Source of the DNA: CALGFI01 sp036374435
GTDB lineage: Bacteria; Actinomycetota; UBA4738; HRBIN12
Assembly (NCBI GenBank): GCA_036374435.1
Contig: DASUTU010000041.1
Location: 1-46,874, forward strand
DNA length: 46,874 nt
Direction: 5' to 3'
Part shown: positions 8,248 to 16,163 of the stretch, piece by piece
Layout: each line of letters starts with the position of its first letter
Position numbering within the stretch: position 1 is the stretch's first letter
The notes under the pieces: generated by a model
What the model was told of the DNA's origin: nothing
What the model saw: the letters and a program-made list of their open reading frames with translations, nothing else
The model's database searches: none
Made by a program: the position numbers and the translations under genes

Positions 8248-8733
8248 TCAGAACCGCTCGATCGGGACCAGGGCCAGGGCTTTCTCCACCGCTTCCTCGG
8301 GGTTCTTGGCGCGCACGATGACGTCGGCGACCTCGCCGGCTTTGGTGAGCTCCCAGGTGCCGAGCCCCACCACCGGTTTGCCGACCTTGAGCGCCAGCGC
8401 GATCTCCGAGAGCGTGCCGAACTCGCCGTGGATCGCGATCACCACGTCGGCCGTGCGGACGACGACGGCGTTCCGTGCCTCCCCCATCCCCGTCGCGACC
8501 GCGACGGTCAGATAGGGGTTTCCCTCCAGGCGCGAGGCGGTCGGCAGGATCCCCACCGACTTGCCGCCGGCCTTCGCCGCGCCGCCCGCCGCCGCCTCCA
8601 TGACGCCGCCCATGCCGCCGCAGACCAGCACGGCCCCGGCCTCCGCCAGCAGTCGCCCCACGGCCTCGCCCAGCGCGAGCTCGGTCGGGGTGCCCGCCGA
8701 CGGGCCGACCACCGCCACGTAGGGCTCTTTCAT
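8248..8733 (-). CDS. SLOG-domain protein (TIGR00725/LOG-like)
   Basis: The product has 161 residues from ATG 8733, overlapping the helicase stop by ATGA. It has a Rossmann-like fold: VAVVGPSAG near the N-terminus, VLVCGGMGGVMEAAAGGAAKAGG, then SVGILP, and the segment HGEFGTLSEIALALKVGKPVVGLG. The last replaces the PGGxGTxxE motif of lysine-decarboxylase-like LOG phosphoribohydrolases with GEFGTLSE. That matches the TIGR00725 group, nucleotide-derivative-binding SLOG proteins whose exact substrate is unsettled. The ATGA overlap with a DUF1998 helicase suggests joint expression in nucleic-acid maintenance, which is inference. Confidence 0.85.
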   Translation of the reverse strand: MKEPYVAVVGPSAGTPTELALGEAVGRLLAEAGAVLVCGGMGGVMEAAAGGAAKAGGKSVGILPTASRLEGNPYLTVAVATGMGEARNAVVVRTADVVIAIHGEFGTLSEIALALKVGKPVVGLGTWELTKAGEVADVIVRAKNPEEAVEKALALVPIERF

Positions 8734-10988
8734 CCCCACGACCTCCCCAACATCGCGGCCAGGAGCGCGACGGCCCCCGCCTTGTCGAGCGGCTCGTTGC
8801 CGTTGCCGCATTTGGGCGACTGCACGCAGGAGGGGCACCCGTGCGCGCAGGGGCAGGTGCGGACGGTCTCGAGCGTCGCCTCGAGCCATCGCTCCGCCGA
8901 GCGGAACCCGCGTTCGGAGATGCCGGCTCCGCCCGGATACCCGTCGTAGACGAAGATGGCGCACGAACCCGTATCGGGATGGAACGCGGTCGAGACGCCG
9001 CCGATGTCCCACCGGTCGCAGGTCGCGACGAGCGGGAGCAGGCCGATGGCGGCGTGCTCCGCGGCGTGCGCGGCGCCCGGCAGGGCGGCCTCCGAGACGG
9101 CGGCGCGCTCGATCGTGGACCGTGGGATCGCCCACCACACCGCCGTGGTGGTGAGGGTCTGGGGCGGGAGGTCGAGCGGCGTCACGTCGAGGATCTCGCC
9201 GGTCGCGACGTGCCGGCGCGCGTAGGCGACGACCTGGTCGGTCACGTGCACCGACCCGAGGAACGTCGGCACGGCACCGCCGGTGAGCCCCTCCTCGGCG
9301 ATCTCCTCGATCCGGATGTCGGTCGTGTCGCGGGCCTGCGTGTAGAAGTCCGGGTCGCTCCTGGACACCAGCGCGGCCCCGCCTGCCAGGTCGAGCTCGC
9401 CAACCACGAACTGCTCCCCTTGGTGGAGGTAGACGGCGCCGGGATGGACCTGCGAATGGGAACGCGCCTCGTCCACGGTCCCCAGGAGCTCGCCGGTCTC
9501 CTCGATCACGATGGCGATGGTCCGACCGGCGCTTCGCAGGTTCACGCGGCGGTGCGGGGCCTCGCGGCCCCGATGGTGCCAGCGGTCCCGCCGCCGGGCG
9601 AGCTCGCCCCGCGCGGCCAGCCGGTCGAGCGCCTCCTCCGAGCCGGGCCAGAACTCCGCGGCCTCGTCGTCGGACAGCGGGAGCTCCCGCGCCGCGCACG
9701 CAAGGTGGGGCTCCAGCACGAACGGGTTCGACGGATCGATCACGGCGGCCTCCGGCGGCTTGTCGAACAGGTCGGCGGGGTGGGTGACCAGATACTGGTC
9801 GAGCGGCTCGTCCTGCGCCACCAGGACGGCGAGGGATCCGTCTGTCCGTCGGCCCGCCCGCCCGGCCTGCTGCCACATGGAGGCCCTCGTCCCCGGATAC
9901 CCCACGAGCACCGCGGCGTCGAGCGACCCGATGTCGATGCCGAGCTCGAGGGCGTTCGTGGACGCCACCGCGATCAGTTCGTCCTCGGCCAGCCGGCGCT
10001 CGAGCTCGCGACGGTCCTCGGGCAGGTAGCCGGCGCGGTAGGACCGCACCCTGTCCCGGAGGTCGTGGTCGAGCTCGCGCCGGGCGAACTCCGCCAGGAG
10101 CTCGGCGGCCCGCCGCGACCGGGTGAACGCGATCGACTTCACCCCCTGCTCGGCCATGCGGGCGACGAGCTGCGAGGCCTCGGTGAGCGCGCTACGCCGT
10201 GCGCCGGTCTCCTCGTCGATCACCGGCGGGTTCAGCAGCGCGAACAGCTTCTCCCCGCTCGGCGAGCGGTCCTCGGTGACGGCCTCGAACGGCTCGCCGA
10301 CCAGCCGCTCGGCGAGCTCGGCGGGGTTGCCCACCGTCGCGCTGGCGAGCACGAACCGCGGGGTCCCGCCGTAGTGGGCCACCAGGCGGCGGAGCCGCCG
10401 CAACACGTGCGCCACGTGTGACCCGAACACGCCGCGCGCCACGTGGGCCTCGTCCACCACGACCAGCGACAGCCGGAGGAAGAAGTCCGCCCACCGGGCG
10501 TGGTCGGGCAGGATCGAGGCGTGGAGCATGTCCGGGTTCGAGAGCACGAGGTTGGCGTTGCGCCGGATGAGCGGCCGTTCGTCCCTCGGCGTGTCGCCGT
10601 CGTAGGCGGCCGCGCGGACCTGCGGGAGCTTGAGCTCCCGGACCTGCCGAAGCTGATCGCGGGCCAGCGCCTTGGTCGGGAACAGGTACAGGGCCGTGCG
10701 TTTGGGGTCCTGCACGGCGGTCGAGGCGAACGCCAGGTTGTAGACGAGCGTCTTGCCGGAGGCCGTTCCGGTCGCCACCACCACGTTGCGATCGGCCCGA
10801 ACCGCTTCGTAGCCCGCTCGCTGGTGTTCGTACAGGCCGGTCACGCCGAGGAGCGCGAGGCGATCCACGACCAGGTCCGGCACGTCGGGCGGAAACGGCG
10901 TCTGTTCGACCGTCCGCGCAGGCAGCTCTCGCAGGTGCACGAACGACTCGTCGCGCTCCAGGGCGGCGAGGAACGCGCGTGGGTCCAC
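8730..10988 (-). CDS. DEAH-box helicase with DUF1998 (MrfA/Hrq1-like)
   Basis: The product has 752 residues from GTG 10988. Superfamily 2 motifs occur in order: Q/Walker A ATGTASGKT (72-80), DEAH (179-182), SAT motif LASATVGN, motif V TNALELGIDIGSLDAAV, motif VI QQAGRAGRRTDG. The C-terminal part is the DUF1998 (MZB) domain with VYDGYPGGAGISERGF and a terminal zinc cluster CPCAHGCPSC...SPKCG (five Cys). This is the layout of bacterial MrfA, a 3'-5' helicase excising mitomycin damage, and eukaryotic Hrq1. A role in DNA repair is likely; the exact lesion is unknown. No ribosome site is present, but a TACGAT box ends six bases before GTG, pointing to a leaderless transcript. A SLOG gene follows with a 4-base overlap. 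Confidence 0.93.
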   Translation of the reverse strand: MDPRAFLAALERDESFVHLRELPARTVEQTPFPPDVPDLVVDRLALLGVTGLYEHQRAGYEAVRADRNVVVATGTASGKTLVYNLAFASTAVQDPKRTALYLFPTKALARDQLRQVRELKLPQVRAAAYDGDTPRDERPLIRRNANLVLSNPDMLHASILPDHARWADFFLRLSLVVVDEAHVARGVFGSHVAHVLRRLRRLVAHYGGTPRFVLASATVGNPAELAERLVGEPFEAVTEDRSPSGEKLFALLNPPVIDEETGARRSALTEASQLVARMAEQGVKSIAFTRSRRAAELLAEFARRELDHDLRDRVRSYRAGYLPEDRRELERRLAEDELIAVASTNALELGIDIGSLDAAVLVGYPGTRASMWQQAGRAGRRTDGSLAVLVAQDEPLDQYLVTHPADLFDKPPEAAVIDPSNPFVLEPHLACAARELPLSDDEAAEFWPGSEEALDRLAARGELARRRDRWHHRGREAPHRRVNLRSAGRTIAIVIEETGELLGTVDEARSHSQVHPGAVYLHQGEQFVVGELDLAGGAALVSRSDPDFYTQARDTTDIRIEEIAEEGLTGGAVPTFLGSVHVTDQVVAYARRHVATGEILDVTPLDLPPQTLTTTAVWWAIPRSTIERAAVSEAALPGAAHAAEHAAIGLLPLVATCDRWDIGGVSTAFHPDTGSCAIFVYDGYPGGAGISERGFRSAERWLEATLETVRTCPCAHGCPSCVQSPKCGNGNEPLDKAGAVALLAAMLGRSWG

Positions 10989-10994
10989 CGGTCG

Positions 10995-11000
10995 ATCGTA
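10995..11000 (-). promoter_or_regulatory. -10 box of a probable leaderless transcript (helicase gene)
   Basis: On the minus strand TACGAT is followed by CGACCG and then the GTG start at 10988, which fits TANNNT-N6-start. It lies in the 31-base gap after the universal stress protein gene. Confidence 0.5.
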
Positions 11001-11019
11001 GCCGCGACGGGCGGTCCCG

Positions 11020-11817
11020 CTACCGGCCGACCAGCGTGGCCCGGGCCTCGCGGATCAGCTTGTCGGTGACCGAGCCGAGCGCCGTCGGCCGGTGCGTTCC
11101 TGCCCCGCGGGCTCCCGCCACGACCAGGTCCGGGTCCGAGCTCGCGAGCCGCCCGAGGAACACCTCGGCCGCGTGCCCCTGCACGACCGAGGTTTGGGGG
11201 TCCCAGCCGGCCGCCCGGAGGAGCTCGGCGGGTCGGTCACCGTGTCCGGCCTCGTCGCTGGCGCCGGCCGTGAGGACCTCCACCGAGCTGCGCGCCGGGT
11301 CCGCGAGCCGGGCGAAGGTCTCGGCGGCCCGCGCGGCGTCGCCGGAACCGTCCGCCCCCACGAGGACGCGCGCCTGGGCGACCTCGTCGCGAACCGCTCG
11401 CGTCACCAGGACCGGCCGGGGTGAAGACTGCAACACGGCTGTGCTGACGCTGCCGAGCAACAGCCGGTCCAGCCAGGTCCGCTTCCCGCCGCCCATGATG
11501 ACCAGATCGAATCTCCCGTCCTCCATTCGTCGGAGGATCTCGACCGTCGGGTGGCCCTCCACGGCCTCGGGCTCGGCGTGGAAGCCGGCCTTGCGGAGCC
11601 GGGCCGCCCCCCGCCCGGCCACGTCGCCGGCGAGCCGCCGGGCCCCCTCGGGTGAATACCGGCCGACGTCGACGCCGGTCTCGACCGCCAGGTCGAACGA
11701 CGCCACGCACAGCACGGACAGCTCGAGCTCGGCCCGGTCCCCGAGGCGTTCGAGGAGCGTGATCGCCGCCCGCGCCGGAGGGTCGCCGTCGGTGGCGACC
11801 AGGGCCCGCGTCGTCAT
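11020..11817 (-). CDS. Tandem-domain universal stress protein
   Basis: The product has 265 residues from ATG 11817, sharing ATGA with the TerC stop. There are two UspA-like alpha/beta domains. The first (about 1-135) runs RALVATDGDPPARAAI, then DLVIMGGGKRTWLDRLLLGSVSTAVLQSSPRPVLV, with the ATP-binding-type G-x2-G-x9-GS pattern (GGGKRTWLDRLLLGS). The second (about 140-265) runs ARVLVGADGSGDAARAA and DLVVAGARGAGTHRPTALGSVTDKLIREA. Tandem Usp proteins act in the cytosol in stress tolerance and dormancy. Coupling to a metal exporter behind a riboswitch suggests both respond to the same stress, which is inference. Confidence 0.88.
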   Translation of the reverse strand: MTTRALVATDGDPPARAAITLLERLGDRAELELSVLCVASFDLAVETGVDVGRYSPEGARRLAGDVAGRGAARLRKAGFHAEPEAVEGHPTVEILRRMEDGRFDLVIMGGGKRTWLDRLLLGSVSTAVLQSSPRPVLVTRAVRDEVAQARVLVGADGSGDAARAAETFARLADPARSSVEVLTAGASDEAGHGDRPAELLRAAGWDPQTSVVQGHAAEVFLGRLASSDPDLVVAGARGAGTHRPTALGSVTDKLIREARATLVGR

Positions 11818-12785
11818 CGTCGTTCCGCCGGGCGATCCGCGCCCTCGGCCGGAAGGTCCTCGGCGGCTCCCGGCCGGCCGGAGGTCCGCGCCAGCGAGAC
11901 CAGGATCGAGGCGGCGAGCACCACCGCGATGACCGAGAGCGAGAGCCAGATGGGCACGTGCACGAGATCGCTCAGCGCCATCTTCAGTCCGACGTAGACC
12001 AGGACGACCGAGAGGCCGAGCTTCAGGTAGACGAAGCGCCGGATCATGCCGGCGAGCATGAAGTAGAGAGCCCGCAGTCCCAGGATGGCGAACGCATTCG
12101 ACGTGAAGACCAGGAACGGCTCGCGCGTGACCGCGAAGATCGCGGGGATCGAGTCCACCGCGAAGATGATGTCGGTGGTCTCCACGATGAGGAGCACGGC
12201 CATGAGCGGCGTGGCGAGCAGGGCACCGGCTTCCCGAACCAGGAACCGCTGCCCACGGTAGTCGGTGGTCATTCGCACGACGCGTCGGAACAGCAGCAGG
12301 ATCGGGTTCCGCTCCGGGTGGATCTCCTCGGTGCGGTGCAACGCCATCCGGATCCCGGTGATCACCAGGAACGCCCCGAACAGGTAGATCGTCCAGTGGA
12401 ACCGTTCCAGCAGCGCCGCGCCGGCGGCGATGAAGGCCGCTCGGAACACCAGGGCGCCGAGGATGCCCCAGAAGAGCACGCGGTGCTGGTACTTGGCGGG
12501 AACGGCGAAGTAGGAGAACAGGAGGGCGAAGACGAAGATGTTGTCGACCGAGAGTGACTTCTCGATCAGGTAGCCGGCCAGGTATTCGCCTCCGGCCTCC
12601 GTTCCCCACCACAGGAACACGACCAGTCCGAAGGCCAGGCCGAGGGCGACCCAGAACGCGCTGTACAACGCGGCCTCGCGGAACTCGACTACGTGTGCCT
12701 CGCGATGGAACACGAGCAGGTCGAGCGCGAGCAGGAGCAAGATGAGCGCGACGAAACCGGCCCACGCCCAGATCGGTACGTCCAC
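11814..12785 (-). CDS. TerC/Alx-family membrane metal transporter
   Basis: The product has 323 residues from GTG 12785, with GAGGAGG just upstream. About nine helices are visible. Family marks include AGYLIEKSLSVDNIFVFALLFSYFAVP and LLIVETTDIIFAVDSIPAIFAVTREPFLVFTSNAFAILGLRALYF, where the acidic residues of E-K-S-L-S-V-D-N and E-T-T-D-I-I-F-A-V-D-S are proposed metal ligands. E. coli Alx and related TerC proteins export Mn2+ or help metalate exoenzymes. The upstream leader has the form of a yybP-ykoY Mn2+ riboswitch with an SD-sequestering hairpin, supporting Mn2+ efflux. The C-terminal 35 residues are a charged cytosolic tail. Confidence 0.93.
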   Translation of the reverse strand: MDVPIWAWAGFVALILLLLALDLLVFHREAHVVEFREAALYSAFWVALGLAFGLVVFLWWGTEAGGEYLAGYLIEKSLSVDNIFVFALLFSYFAVPAKYQHRVLFWGILGALVFRAAFIAAGAALLERFHWTIYLFGAFLVITGIRMALHRTEEIHPERNPILLLFRRVVRMTTDYRGQRFLVREAGALLATPLMAVLLIVETTDIIFAVDSIPAIFAVTREPFLVFTSNAFAILGLRALYFMLAGMIRRFVYLKLGLSVVLVYVGLKMALSDLVHVPIWLSLSVIAVVLAASILVSLARTSGRPGAAEDLPAEGADRPAERR

Positions 12786-12792
12786 CCGTCCT

Positions 12793-12828
12793 CCTCGGTT
12801 CGATCTCGGTCAGTCGATCGAACCGAGG
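12793..12828 (-). promoter_or_regulatory. Anti-SD hairpin (expression platform) of the terC riboswitch
   Basis: A perfect 13-bp inverted repeat pairs 12816-12828 with 12793-12805 around a 10-base loop. Its downstream arm contains the GAGG of the terC Shine-Dalgarno (GAGGAGG, about 12790-12796). Its upstream arm contains most of the riboswitch P1 3' strand (12823-12829). The hairpin and P1 therefore exclude each other. No T-run follows, so control should be translational. Confidence 0.65.
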
Positions 12829-12909
12829 GTCTCTCCAGCCCTGGTCGGGCCGGCGTCACCGGGCCGATGGCCGGGATGACGGCGACGCCCGGGGGATACT
12901 CCCCCTCGG
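12823..12909 (-). ncRNA. yybP-ykoY manganese riboswitch aptamer
   Basis: Read on the minus strand, the leader opens with CCGAGGG then GGGAGUA-type sequence (the class mark GGGGAGUA). It continues through GC-rich arms holding a CGUCAUC element and closes with GCUGGAGAGACCCUCGG, the GAGACC mark of the 3' conserved loop. CCGAGGG (12903-12909) pairs with CCCUCGG (12823-12829) as P1. Known members sit upstream of alx/terC, mntP and P-type ATPase genes and turn expression on with Mn2+. Position directly ahead of terC agrees. The call rests on motif, pairing and context; a covariance search was not possible. Confidence 0.78.
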
Positions 12910-12922
12910 TCGAGCCTCAAGT

Positions 12923-14263
12923 CTACCCGGGAAGGCGCGTGGCAGGAGGACCGGTCCAGGCCTCCAGCTCGGCATAGCTCGTTCGCAACCCGTCCCGGAT
13001 CAACGGGAGGACCAAACGGCGTTGGCGGGCGAAGAGGAACACGCCCAGCAGCAAGTAGACGACGGCGACCGAGATCCGCTCGACGTCGGCAATCGACTCG
13101 GGCACGAGCGCGCCGATCAGGAACTGGGCCCAGAACAGACCGAACAACAATCCGGCCTCGACCACCGAGATCGACAGCGTGACCAGCACGGCGAGTGCGA
13201 AGAACGACTGCGCCGCGGTGAGGAAGACCTCCTCGCGCTGGTGGGCGTCGATCGGGAGGCCGGACAGGCCGCCCGAGGCCAGCGCGAACACGATCGGCAA
13301 CGTCCCGACCAGCAGGGTCCACTGGTTGACCTTCGAGCTGACCAACGTGCCGAGCGCGGCGTTCGTGTTGAGCCGCCAGGCGTAGAGCCCGGCCACGAGA
13401 AGCTCCGGCGCCTCCGAGGCCAGCGGGGCGAGCCACTGCACCAGTAGGAACTCGCTGATACCGAACTGACGACCGGTCTGCACGAGGGCTTCGGCGAACG
13501 GTTCGGCGCACAGGAGGATCACCGCCGCCGAGAACGCGAACATCGTCACGACGGACGCGCGCCGCCGGCCGACGGTGAACGTGCCGATCAGCCGGGCCGG
13601 TCCCACCAGGTGGGGCTCCTCGGCCGGCGCGCGGGAGATCCGGATCGTGTACGCGGCGAAGATCGACACAAGGATCGCGGCATCGACCAGGGTGACGGTG
13701 TGTTTGAGCGGGAGAGTGAGGGAGTACAGGGTGGCCAGCGCCAGGAACGACACCTCGACGGCGTGCGAGCGCTCCAGCTTCACGTCATCGATGCGCGGCG
13801 GTCGGGATCGGGAACGCCAGAATGCGATGAACACTACGAGCGACCACCCGATCCCGATCAACAGGCGGTTTGCGCCCGTCATGTTCGCGAGCGCGAGCGA
13901 GCACGCATCCTCGCCGGCGGCCCCGGGGGGGTGACACGCCGTTCCGAACTGCTCGACGGCGTTCCCGGCTTTCCAGGCGAAGACCATGTCGACGGCGTAT
14001 TCGGGCAACACGGCGATGAACGCGAGCAGCGCGATGGCCAGCCCCGCCGAGATGTCGAGCTGAGCCACCTCCGCGGCCCAGGACAACAGGAATGCCGACC
14101 CAATGATCGCCGAGCCGTATAGGAGCGCCTCGGCGGCGTGCGGGATGTCGGGATGCAGGATCCGGATTAGCAGCCCGGGAACGGTGACGCCGATCGCGAC
14201 GCCCACGCCGAGGCCCTGGCGCCCCGGATGGACATCGCGAAGCTCCTCCCCGAGGGTCGTCAC
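12923..14263 (-). CDS. CaCA-superfamily sodium/calcium (cation) exchanger
   Basis: The product has 446 residues from GTG 14263, three bases after the LCP stop. About ten to eleven helices occur with two inverted alpha repeats: alpha-1 FIAVLPEYAVDMVFAW followed by LANMTGANRLLIGIGWSLVV, and alpha-2 WLAPLASEAPELLVAGLYAW followed by LGTLVSSKVNQWTLLVGTLP. The acidic residues in LPEY and APEL are the expected ion ligands. The loop between the alpha-1 halves holds two cysteines (C at ACHPPGAAGEDAC) that could form a disulfide. The family exchanges Ca2+ or other cations for Na+ or H+. The gene is followed by the Mn-riboswitch leader of terC, within an apparent cation-handling run. Confidence 0.88.
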   Translation of the reverse strand: MTTLGEELRDVHPGRQGLGVGVAIGVTVPGLLIRILHPDIPHAAEALLYGSAIIGSAFLLSWAAEVAQLDISAGLAIALLAFIAVLPEYAVDMVFAWKAGNAVEQFGTACHPPGAAGEDACSLALANMTGANRLLIGIGWSLVVFIAFWRSRSRPPRIDDVKLERSHAVEVSFLALATLYSLTLPLKHTVTLVDAAILVSIFAAYTIRISRAPAEEPHLVGPARLIGTFTVGRRRASVVTMFAFSAAVILLCAEPFAEALVQTGRQFGISEFLLVQWLAPLASEAPELLVAGLYAWRLNTNAALGTLVSSKVNQWTLLVGTLPIVFALASGGLSGLPIDAHQREEVFLTAAQSFFALAVLVTLSISVVEAGLLFGLFWAQFLIGALVPESIADVERISVAVVYLLLGVFLFARQRRLVLPLIRDGLRTSYAELEAWTGPPATRLPG

Positions 14264-14266
14264 GCC

Positions 14267-15232
14267 CTATTCCGCGCCGAGGAGCGCGGCGTTCGGCGAG
14301 GGCGGGACGTTGGCCCTCGAGATCAGGCCGTCGTCCTTGAGGTCGGTCGCGATCGCCTGCAGGACCGTGGAGTTCAAGGAGACGACCGAGATGCCCCCCG
14401 ACATCTGCACGGAGCCCGGCAGGACCACGTTCGGGATGCGTTTGTGGTTCACGGACGCGCCCGTGAAGGCGAGGGCGATCAGCTCGTCGAGCGGCACCTC
14501 GGTTCGGGCGTTGCGCAACCCGGCGCCGATCCAGGCCAGCAGGCGGGCCGGATCCTTCTCCAGCTCCTTCTTGAACTGCGCCAGCGCGGCGATCATGAGC
14601 CGGCCCTGGTTCTCCGATCGCCCGAAGTCGCCCTGCGGGAGGGCGTGGCGGGCGCGGGCGAACGCCAGGGCGGCGGGGCCCGACAACACCTGCTCCCCGG
14701 CCTCGATCCGCGCGTGCGCGTACGTGTCGAACACGTCGAACGGGATGTCCATCGACAAGCCGCCGATGTCGCGGATCATCGCCGAGAAGCCGTCGAACCA
14801 CGTGAGCGCCCAGTAGTCGACCGTGACCCCCGTGAGCTCCTCCACCGTTTCCACGACGAGCTCGGGTCCGCCGTCCACCATCGCCGCGTTGATCTTGGTC
14901 GTGCCGAACCCCGGGATGGAGACCAACGAGTCGCGGGGGAACCCGACGATGGACGCCTTGCCCTCGGCCGGATTGACCCCGATCAGGTGGATCGAGTCGG
15001 CCCGCGTCTCGGCCGGGTCCTCTCCGTTCTCCAACCGGGCGTCGCTGCCGATGAGCACGATGAACACCGGCTCCGACCCGTCGAGCGCCGGGCGGTGCTC
15101 GGCGTGCGCCGCCTCGATCTGGAACAACGGCGCGGCCTCGGCCGGTCGGGGGGCCGGCACGGCCCCGAGGGTCGAGCCGGCGACCCAAGCGGCCAGCAGG
15201 GTGATGGGGACGACGAGCCGGCGGGCGTTCAT
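14267..15232 (-). CDS. LytR-CpsA-Psr (LCP) family cell-wall ligase
   Basis: The product has 321 residues from ATG 15232, overlapping the previous gene by ATGA. A single N-terminal hydrophobic segment (about 5-25, RLVVPITLLAAWVAGSTLG) should anchor or export the protein. The LCP domain follows: VFIVLIGSDAR, TRADSIHLIGVNPAEGKASIVGFPRDS, IPGFGTTKINAAMVDGGPELVVETVEELTG, FDGFSAMIRDIGGL, ARARHALPQGDFGRSENQGRLM. The Arg and Asp residues of these motifs bind the polyprenyl-phosphate substrate in known members, which attach glycopolymers to peptidoglycan on the outer membrane face. It probably works with the membrane-anchored partner encoded just upstream. Confidence 0.9.
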   Translation of the reverse strand: MNARRLVVPITLLAAWVAGSTLGAVPAPRPAEAAPLFQIEAAHAEHRPALDGSEPVFIVLIGSDARLENGEDPAETRADSIHLIGVNPAEGKASIVGFPRDSLVSIPGFGTTKINAAMVDGGPELVVETVEELTGVTVDYWALTWFDGFSAMIRDIGGLSMDIPFDVFDTYAHARIEAGEQVLSGPAALAFARARHALPQGDFGRSENQGRLMIAALAQFKKELEKDPARLLAWIGAGLRNARTEVPLDELIALAFTGASVNHKRIPNVVLPGSVQMSGGISVVSLNSTVLQAIATDLKDDGLISRANVPPSPNAALLGAE

Positions 15233-15993
15233 CCGGTCCCGGTCCCGCCCGTGGCGCCCGTCCCGCCGGTGGCGCCGGTCGCCGCCGGGGCCCTCGTCTC
15301 GCGATCGAGCCGCTCGAGATCGAACGCGGTGATCCGCCACCCGCCCAGGTTCCGCAGGAACAGCGACCCTTCGCTGACGATCGACACGTACGTCGCGTCC
15401 TTGCGTTCGCCGAGCGCGACGAAGCGGACGTCGGCCACGACCGTGTGGGGGGTCCCCTCCGCGTCGAACAACACGTTGAAGCGGATGGTCCCTCGCTCGG
15501 GCGTCACGGTCTCGTAGACGTCGCCCGCGGTCGTGCCCAGCGTGACGGTCTCCAGGTTCGCCCGCGCGGTCGCGGCGGCGTCGTCGGTGAACAGGGCCAG
15601 GATCTCCTCGTAGTCTCCCTCGCGCCACTTCGTCGGGTCGAGGAACGCGAACGTGTAGAGCTGGTCGATCACCTCGGTCACCGACTCCGTGGCGGGAACG
15701 GCGGCCGTCTTCAGCGTCTCGGGGTCTGCCTCTGGGATCGTCGCGACGACCGACGTCTTCGACGGGCGGAACTCGAAGGCCGGCGTCTCGTCGCTCGGCT
15801 CGTCTCCGCCGCCCGGATCGAACAATCCGCCGCCGTCCCCCCCGCCCAGGGACAGAATCAGGATCACGCCCGCGGCGACGAGCACGAGGGGGACGAGGAG
15901 GAGCCAGCGAGTGGTCCGTCGCTTGCGGTCGGCGGCGCCCCGCTCGATGCGGTCGGCGACGACGACGGGGGGATCGACCTGGCTCTGCGTCAA
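15229..15993 (-). CDS. Membrane-anchored protein with NTF2-like domain and Gly/Ala/Thr tail
   Basis: The product has 254 residues. The start is TTG 15993 (no ribosome site; a TAACCT box lies nine bases upstream). A basic cytosolic stretch (DRKRRTTR) precedes one helix at about 30-49 (WLLLVPLVLVAAGVILILSL), then a Gly/Asp/Pro linker. The extracellular domain (about 95-235) has alternating strands such as GTIRFNVLFDAEGTPHTVVADVRFVAL and LRNLGGWRITAFDLERL, like the NTF2/Mce-associated fold. The protein ends in a low-complexity repeat of Gly-Ala-Thr-Gly and Gly-Thr units (about 18 residues). ATGA overlap with the LCP gene suggests a cell-envelope partner. No specific function is recognised. Confidence 0.65.
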   Translation of the reverse strand: MTQSQVDPPVVVADRIERGAADRKRRTTRWLLLVPLVLVAAGVILILSLGGGDGGGLFDPGGGDEPSDETPAFEFRPSKTSVVATIPEADPETLKTAAVPATESVTEVIDQLYTFAFLDPTKWREGDYEEILALFTDDAAATARANLETVTLGTTAGDVYETVTPERGTIRFNVLFDAEGTPHTVVADVRFVALGERKDATYVSIVSEGSLFLRNLGGWRITAFDLERLDRETRAPAATGATGGTGATGGTGTG

Positions 15994-16105
15994 ATCGCGG
16001 GGAGGTTATCGGTTGAACGTTGTCGGCACAACCACCCGAGGGTCCGGCGATGCCCGGGCCGGATGGACCCGGCGCTCCGTCCCGGCGTCCGCCCCCGGGT
16101 TCGGC

Positions 16106-16111
16106 TACGAT
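16106..16111 (+). promoter_or_regulatory. Candidate -10 box of nhaA
   Basis: TACGAT fits TANNNT and predicts a transcription start near 16118, giving a leader of about 46 bases ending in the hairpin at 16147-16162. No convincing -35 is seen. Confidence 0.35.
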
Positions 16112-16146
16112 GGCGCGGTCCGCTCGGTGTGCCGGGAAGTCTGGTC

Positions 16147-16162
16147 GGCGAGGGGAATCGCC
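16147..16162 (+). promoter_or_regulatory. Hairpin presenting the nhaA ribosome site in its loop
   Basis: GGCGA (16147-16151) pairs with TCGCC (16158-16162), leaving the SD-like GGGGAA in the loop. The stem ends one base before ATG 16164. It may tune initiation. It is short, and in a GC-rich genome could arise by chance. Confidence 0.4.
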
Positions 16163-16163
16163 C

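Noticed and set aside
8227..8257. A 7-bp stem (GCGGTTC/GAACCGC) around the SLOG gene stop as terminator
   Set aside because: The loop is 17 bases, there is no T-run, and such stems are expected by chance at this GC content.
11814..12785. Tellurite resistance operon
   Set aside because: TerC occurs alone without terABDEZ; the riboswitch and family knowledge favour manganese efflux.
15233..15290. A short tandem repeat as a possible CRISPR or mobile element
   Set aside because: It is the in-frame Gly/Ala/Thr coding repeat of the membrane-anchored protein, with units of about 9-12 bases.
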